A stretch of DNA of 9,858 bases from Hodarchaeum sp048939725. Lineage in GTDB: Archaea; Asgardarchaeota; Heimdallarchaeia; Hodarchaeales; Hodarchaeaceae. The position numbers were made by a program, and so were the translations under genes. The DNA lies in contig JBHLPG010000136.1 in assembly GCA_048939725.1 (NCBI GenBank), positions 1-9,858 on the forward strand, in the 5' to 3' direction. Shown here one piece after another: positions 6,747-9,858 of this stretch (its first letter is position 1; each line of letters starts with the position of its first letter). Below the pieces are notes generated by a model. The model had not been told where the DNA came from. It saw only the letters and a program-made list of their open reading frames with translations, and did no database searches.

Positions 6747-7262
6747 TTAGAAGGGCTTATTCCTCCAACTGAGAAGAGTTTCAGCCCAGCAAACAGAAAC
6801 ACCAAATATTCCAAAAATAAGTGCGAATAATTCACCTGTGGAGAGAGGAGCTGTGAGGAAAAAGAAAAAATACCCTATAAATAGCACAGAAACAAAAACA
6901 GCATAGAAAAAGAAGCGAGGGAGAGTGTAATTACCTATCATGACAAATTGATTTAACGCGCCAATATCAATCTTTTTTACCACTTCATAGTTACCAAACC
7001 TATTCTTTCGAACAATTCCTAAGGTTTCGAGCTTATCCAAGTGATAGCTAGAAACGCTGGGAGATGAAAGATCTAAGCTTCGTTGGATTTCTCTAACTCC
7101 AGCAGCGCTCTTCTTTCGTAATAAGTAGAAATAAACGTCTAAAGTAGTGCCCTTGATCACAGTTTCATAGTTTATTTCCGAAGTTCCTGTATTTTCTTCA
7201 TCTGTATTTTCAGAAAAACTTTTGACTCTCCTTAAAGCACGCCTTGTATATTGATGCACCAT
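6747..7262 (-). CDS. Winged-helix regulator with two C-terminal membrane spans
   Basis: This is probably a membrane-bound DNA-binding protein. Numbered from the ATG at 7262 (171 residues), residues 1-38 are basic, then Ser/Glu-rich. Residues 39-99 form an ArsR/MarR-like winged helix: helix TLDVYFYLLRKK, helix GVREIQRSL, recognition helix SPSVSSYHLDKLETLG and the wing IVRKNRFGNYEVVKK. Two strongly hydrophobic spans follow at about 114-137 and 142-165, with a very short outside turn and a basic end (WRNKPF). I prefer ATG 7262 over the longest start (GTG 7355), because the extra 31 codons read through the TATA element at 7321-7333 and show no domain. No Shine-Dalgarno site precedes it. The gene is divergent to a second winged-helix gene at 7406 and probably shares control sites with it. 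The inducing signal is unknown; the spans could sense membrane state or tether the protein. Confidence 0.87.
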   Translation of the reverse strand: MVHQYTRRALRRVKSFSENTDEENTGTSEINYETVIKGTTLDVYFYLLRKKSAAGVREIQRSLDLSSPSVSSYHLDKLETLGIVRKNRFGNYEVVKKIDIGALNQFVMIGNYTLPRFFFYAVFVSVLFIGYFFFFLTAPLSTGELFALIFGIFGVSVCWAETLLSWRNKPF

Positions 7263-7320
7263 GTTTGAACCACAACAAAAATCTATGCTTTCTTTTATCA
7301 GCAAGATCTTTCTGACAATA

Positions 7321-7333
7321 TTTAAATAAAATA
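7321..7333. promoter_or_regulatory. Near-symmetric TATA element in the divergent regulator promoter region
   Basis: The A/T box TTTAAATAAAATA is almost symmetric and could serve either direction. To the left it lies about 65 bases from ATG 7262, giving a leader of about 40 bases. To the right it would start transcripts near 7355, leaving about 50 bases before ATG 7406. It is flanked on its right by the dyad at 7337-7355. Confidence 0.4.
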
Positions 7334-7336
7334 CGT

Positions 7337-7355
7337 TTGGTGTTGTCACCAACAC
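7337..7355. promoter_or_regulatory. Overlapping dyads, candidate operator
   Basis: Two perfect 6-bp inverted repeats overlap here: TTGGTG (7337-7342) with CACCAA (7347-7352), and GTGTTG (7340-7345) with CAACAC (7350-7355), each with a 4-base centre. They sit 3 bases from the TATA element. A bound protein would block the rightward promoter between TATA and start site, and the leftward promoter just upstream of TATA. Two winged-helix genes flank the site, so autoregulation is a natural inference. Confidence 0.4.
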
Positions 7356-7382
7356 TTTCTAGGGATTTGTGGTAATAAACAA

Positions 7383-7400
7383 AACTAAAGGAGTTTAGTT
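7383..7400 (+). promoter_or_regulatory. Hairpin with the Shine-Dalgarno sequence in its loop
   Basis: AACTAAA (7383-7389) and TTTAGTT (7394-7400) form a perfect 7-bp stem. The 4-base loop is GGAG, the Shine-Dalgarno core for ATG 7406, 12 bases downstream. In RNA the loop could display or restrict the ribosome site; in DNA the dyad could be an operator. The stem is A/T-rich and thus weak. Confidence 0.45.
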
Positions 7401-7405
7401 ACTAA

Positions 7406-7879
7406 ATGACCATTCGATCATCAGAATCAGAGAAGATTGATTCTCTTCGTGATATCCTCTCTTCACTTGAAACAACAGCGCAAGTGAGACCAGAAATAGA
7501 AAAATACACTAAATCTCTCTCAAAAAGACTTCTTGCGTTAACTAAGGATTATTATGCCAGCCTGATCTTTCTATTTACTACTCCACTATCATTTCATCAG
7601 AGGTTAATTTTTATGCAATTAATTTCAATTTATCCGCAAGGAAGTTCAGGAATTGATTTAGCTCGAGCACTAGGAATCTCTGTTCAATCTAAATCCATAT
7701 ATCGTGATCTTAATGCCCTAGAAAAGCAAGGAATTGTCCGAATTGATGAGGTTCATTCTCGCTTGAAATTAGCATACGCCAATTTTGATAATCAGTTAGT
7801 AAATCGATTAGTTGAACTAGTTCAGATCCATGGGGAATCACTACGAGAATTTCTTCAGAATAGAAGCCAAAAAGGGTGA
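7406..7879 (+). CDS. Winged-helix transcriptional regulator, soluble
   Basis: This 157-residue protein has a helical N-terminus (1-62) that may be a dimer arm. A winged helix follows at about 64-126: helix HQRLIFMQLISIYP, helix SGIDLARALG, recognition helix QSKSIYRDLNALEKQG and wing IVRIDEVHSRLKLAYAN. A final helix (128-151) may also dimerise. The pattern is MarR/TrmB-like in outline; I cannot assign a family. There is no ligand-binding or membrane domain on this chain. Start: ATG 7406, with AAAGGAG at 7387-7393 inside the hairpin noted above. The gene is divergent to the membrane-bound regulator at 6747-7262 and is followed after 3 bases by a two-span membrane protein. That pairing suggests the membrane protein senses a signal for this regulator or is controlled with it. 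Confidence 0.88.
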   Translation: MTIRSSESEKIDSLRDILSSLETTAQVRPEIEKYTKSLSKRLLALTKDYYASLIFLFTTPLSFHQRLIFMQLISIYPQGSSGIDLARALGISVQSKSIYRDLNALEKQGIVRIDEVHSRLKLAYANFDNQLVNRLVELVQIHGESLREFLQNRSQKG

Positions 7880-7897
7880 TTCTTGTTGTTGTTGTTG
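7875..7897 (+). promoter_or_regulatory. Coupled ribosome site and (TTG)5 start cluster
   Basis: GGTGAT (7875-7880) includes the TGA of the preceding gene and is complementary to the archaeal 16S rRNA tail. It is followed by five tandem TTG codons, so the initiation codon is ambiguous by up to 12 bases. Slippage of this triplet repeat would change the distance from ribosome site to start without breaking the frame. Confidence 0.5.
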
Positions 7898-8482
7898 CCA
7901 AAGCAGAGAGTTCGGAAATACCAGATCGCTCTATTTATAGTTCTAACTGCTACTCTTTCGTCAATGCTTTTTCTGATAATCAGTTTACCCCCAACCTTAC
8001 AAGCTGTTCGAATCCATTCGCCCATGGCTTCAAGTGAATTCTATGCTGATTATCCTATAACAATTGATCCAATGATTACTATCACTACTTCATTTGTACT
8101 TGTTATTGGATTACTAGTACTAATTGAGTCACTTTATCTGTGGGTGCCATCATTAACAGATCTCACAAAAACCAATGGAAAAATGGTTTGGATATGGAGG
8201 AGAATTATTTTTCCAGAAAGAATTTTCTCCCTTTTGGATAAGGAAACAAGAATTGTTATACGTCGAAAGCGATCCTCTTTTCTCGGTTGGATAATGAGGG
8301 AGTTCACAATGGAGATTTATCTTTCCCGAGAACACCGAAATATCAAACAAATTATTGATTTTACTGGTATTGAGAAAATTATCGACACCCCTACTAATAA
8401 AATCCTTGTTAAAACAGTGAAATTAGAACAAATTCCACTTCAGATCATTCAAATGAGGTCAATCTTATCATTAATGAGGTAA
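7883..8482 (+). CDS. Two-span membrane protein with basic cytosolic domain
   Basis: I know no family for this protein. After a short basic start (PKQRVRKYQ) comes membrane span 1 (about 14-38), an outside loop of about 25 residues (VRIHSPMASSEFYADYPI), span 2 (about 64-88) and a 110-residue C-terminal part. That part is rich in Arg, Lys and Ile (for example RIVIRRKRSS at 123-132) and ends in alternating strands and helices; by the positive-inside rule it faces the cytosol. The start is unusual: five TTG codons in a row (7883-7897), any of which could initiate. GGTGAT at 7875-7880 can pair with the 16S rRNA 3' end and contains the stop codon of the upstream regulator, so translation is probably coupled. 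Judged by Shine-Dalgarno spacing, the third TTG (7889) fits best. Expression with the winged-helix gene is likely. Confidence 0.82.
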   Translation: MLLLLPKQRVRKYQIALFIVLTATLSSMLFLIISLPPTLQAVRIHSPMASSEFYADYPITIDPMITITTSFVLVIGLLVLIESLYLWVPSLTDLTKTNGKMVWIWRRIIFPERIFSLLDKETRIVIRRKRSSFLGWIMREFTMEIYLSREHRNIKQIIDFTGIEKIIDTPTNKILVKTVKLEQIPLQIIQMRSILSLMR

Positions 8483-8485
8483 TCC

Positions 8486-8499
8486 CCGATAACAATCGG
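8486..8499 (+). repeat. Short hairpin just after the membrane-protein gene
   Basis: CCGAT (8486-8490) and ATCGG (8495-8499) pair perfectly around the loop AACA, starting 3 bases after the stop codon. No T run follows, so it is not a standard terminator; it could protect the message end. Confidence 0.35.
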
Positions 8500-8536
8500 A
8501 TCAATGGGATAAATTCAAAGATCTAGAAGCTGAAAA

Positions 8537-8572
8537 ATTTCAAGCTAATATAATCTTGAAGTTTTTATATTG
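8537..8572 (+). promoter_or_regulatory. Promoter of the gelsolin-like gene, overlapping a hairpin with T run
   Basis: The best TATA-like box is TTTTTATAT at 8562-8570. With the usual spacing it would start transcripts at about 8593-8595, exactly at TTG 8595, so the message may be leaderless. A second A/T box, CTAATATAAT (8545-8554), lies in the loop of an 8-bp stem formed by ATTTCAAG (8537-8544) and CTTGAAGT (8555-8562) with one G-T pair. The stem is followed by T residues, so it may also end the upstream operon. Confidence 0.45.
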
Positions 8573-8594
8573 TTGATATCTTTGGTAGATCCAC

Positions 8595-9302
8595 TTGTCT
8601 GACTGTAGAGTGGCTGGTTTTTTGGGAAATACTCGAATCGTAGCTTACCAAGTACAAAATGATGGGTTTTTTGACCCAGTTGTCTTTAAAAAAGAGAATT
8701 TAAAATCCACAGAAGTTTTTATCTTCGTAGAAGAGGGAAGGAAAGAAATTTGGATCTGGATTGGGGAAGACGCGGATGTCCGAACCCGTTTTATCTCTAG
8801 CACTGTAGCCTCAGAGATTAGAGGTCACTATGGAATGACCTTTCGAATTAGATCAGCTGACCAAGGAGGGGAACCTGATGGCTTCTGGGATTGCATTGAT
8901 GCAGTTCCCCAAGAGGGAATAGGTCCGGTAAAGGATTTTGACAAAACTTCTCTAGGTAAAATTCATTCAAAAGAGAGGGTTAAAACGAAGCAACTCATTC
9001 CACCTAAAGTTCCTGTTCGGAGTTCTTCCAAACCTGAGCCAAAGCCCAAAACCAAGAAGATTGAAAAAAGTTCCCCCAAAAAAAGAAAAAAGGAAGTTAA
9101 AAAGACAATAACGCCTTTAAATGATTTTATTGAAACAAAACCATCTTTGATAACAACTCCCCCCTGTCCTCGATGTGAAAAGGGCTATTTATTGCCATTT
9201 TCCCAAATTGTGAATGTAGATTCTCGTAAAAGAGAACTACTGCCATTTGCTAAGTGGGCATGCTCAAATTGTGGTTTTTCTCCAAAAACTGATAAGTTAT
9301 GA
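8595..9302 (+). CDS. Gelsolin-like domain protein with C-terminal zinc ribbon
   Basis: Residues about 25-105 match a single gelsolin-like domain: strands VFIFVEE and EIWIWIGEDAD, the long helix RTRFISSTVASEIRGHYG and the terminal GGEPDGFWDCI, the last being the usual end of such domains. Gelsolin domains bind actin and calcium in eukaryotes; Asgard versions act on actin filaments. Residues 128-170 form a disordered, very basic Lys/Pro/Ser linker (for example KPEPKPKTKK, PKKRKKEVKK). Residues 191-226 hold two CxxC knuckles, C191/C194 and C223/C226, a zinc ribbon. The protein has 235 residues and no membrane span. Start: TTG 8595 follows an in-frame stop at 8586-8588; GTG 8610 is the next choice. 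No good Shine-Dalgarno site is seen, consistent with a leaderless message. The stop overlaps that of the convergent YkgJ gene. I infer a cytoskeletal or nucleic-acid-linked adaptor; partners are unknown. Confidence 0.9.
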   Translation: MSDCRVAGFLGNTRIVAYQVQNDGFFDPVVFKKENLKSTEVFIFVEEGRKEIWIWIGEDADVRTRFISSTVASEIRGHYGMTFRIRSADQGGEPDGFWDCIDAVPQEGIGPVKDFDKTSLGKIHSKERVKTKQLIPPKVPVRSSSKPEPKPKTKKIEKSSPKKRKKEVKKTITPLNDFIETKPSLITTPPCPRCEKGYLLPFSQIVNVDSRKRELLPFAKWACSNCGFSPKTDKL

Positions 9303-9845
9303 CTCCTTTTCAGGTGTTTTAAGCAGTTCATCAAGTTGCCTGCGTTTTTCTTCTGGCATATCTTCCATTACTTTTTGTTGCTGTTCCATTAAATTCTGCA
9401 TAAATAATGAGTATAGCATAGGTAGCATCAGTTGTGTTTCAATCCGTGCTTCAAAGTCAAGACGAGCATTATCACGATCTTCGATAAGACGCTCTTTGGT
9501 CATTGTTCCATTCCCCAATCCTGGAACTGTTTTGTCTTTAATATAATAATTCTTGCCATTATAGCCTAATGGGAATGCTTTACATTCTAAAGGCATAGAA
9601 TGGTATATATTGCAAAGACGATTCTCTTTATCAAATAAAGAACATCCATTCTCAGAACCAGTAATAACAAGAGTCATGAATGCCTGTTTTTCTTCTGATT
9701 CACCTACTTGAAGTGTTTGAAACTTCAGATTTGGAAAAACAGCATTAATTGTACCAGATTTTGTCCAATTACGAATATCCACTAAGGATACAGGAACAAA
9801 TTCCCGTTTTTCGCAACAGCTTCCACATTTTGTGCAATTGAACAC
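9297..9845 (-). CDS. YkgJ-type cysteine-cluster protein (putative zinc/iron-binding), 5' end uncertain
   Basis: The N-terminus FNCTKCGSCC (C4, C7, C10, C11) and the later cysteines C68, C78 and C88 in a CSLFDKENRLCNIYHSMPLECKAFPL-like arrangement (split at the cysteines) are the signature of the YkgJ/UPF0153 family, thought to chelate zinc or iron. The biochemical role is not established. After the metal domain (1-100) comes a helical, charged C-terminus (LMEQQQKVMEDMPEEKRRQLDELL, 152 onwards, split over two heptad-like runs) that may form a coiled coil. The start shown is GTG 9845, only two residues before the first cysteine pair. The frame stays open for four more codons to the window edge, so the true start may lie outside. 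The stop TAA overlaps the TGA of the convergent gelsolin-like gene within TTATGA (9297-9302). Confidence 0.88.
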   Translation of the reverse strand: MFNCTKCGSCCEKREFVPVSLVDIRNWTKSGTINAVFPNLKFQTLQVGESEEKQAFMTLVITGSENGCSLFDKENRLCNIYHSMPLECKAFPLGYNGKNYYIKDKTVPGLGNGTMTKERLIEDRDNARLDFEARIETQLMLPMLYSLFMQNLMEQQQKVMEDMPEEKRRQLDELLKTPEKES

Positions 9846-9858
9846 ATATTTTTTCTTA

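Noticed and set aside
8004..8018. tRNA T-loop-like GTTCGAATC
   Set aside because: It lies inside the membrane-protein gene, the flanking bases do not form a 5-bp T stem, and no cloverleaf can be built around it.
9247..9546. Plus-strand 99-codon frame opposite the YkgJ-type gene
   Set aside because: It is Ser/Cys-rich, low in complexity and antisense to a gene with a clear cysteine signature.

Overview
The window is AT-rich archaeal DNA, most likely from an Asgard archaeon (a Heimdall- or Loki-type lineage). Three things point there. A Nep1 pseudouridine methyltransferase is of the archaeal/eukaryotic type. A gelsolin-like domain sits at 8595-9302, a eukaryotic-signature fold known from Asgard genomes. 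Translation signals mix Shine-Dalgarno sites with TATA-type promoters placed for short or leaderless transcripts, and TTG start codons are strikingly common. No rRNA, tRNA, CRISPR array or replication origin is visible. The lineage is an inference from gene content only.

Layout. Positions 63-1370 are an intact-looking insertion sequence resembling the ISH3/IS4 group, with its transposase on the minus strand and imperfect 28-bp terminal inverted repeats. It lies just upstream of a plus-strand exported serine hydrolase (beta-lactamase/penicillin-binding fold, 1488-2726). After a T-rich non-coding gap comes a membrane-anchored HEAT-repeat protein with a four-cysteine cluster (3083-4351). A small minus-strand hypothetical gene (4406-4594) follows. 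Divergent to it is a housekeeping pair: nep1 (4868-5554) and a YjjX/DUF84-family inosine/xanthosine triphosphatase (5561-6127), 6 bases apart. An unrecognised 178-residue protein (6204-6740) may extend that operon.

The right half is the more unusual part. Two winged-helix regulators are divergent around a 143-base region (7263-7405) that holds a TATA element, an overlapping set of dyads and a hairpin whose loop is the Shine-Dalgarno sequence of the rightward gene. The leftward regulator (6747-7262) carries two membrane spans on its own chain. The rightward regulator (7406-7879) is soluble and is followed 3 bases later by a separate two-span membrane protein (7883-8482). The locus thus shows a winged helix plus two membrane spans in fused form on one side and in split form on the other, which may be a membrane-linked transcription control system.

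Next comes a gelsolin-like domain joined through a very basic Pro/Lys linker to a C-terminal zinc ribbon (8595-9302). Its stop codon overlaps that of a convergent YkgJ-type cysteine-cluster protein (9297-9845), whose reading frame stays open to the right edge of the window. The gelsolin-zinc-ribbon fusion and the paired regulator/membrane modules are the observations I would follow first.
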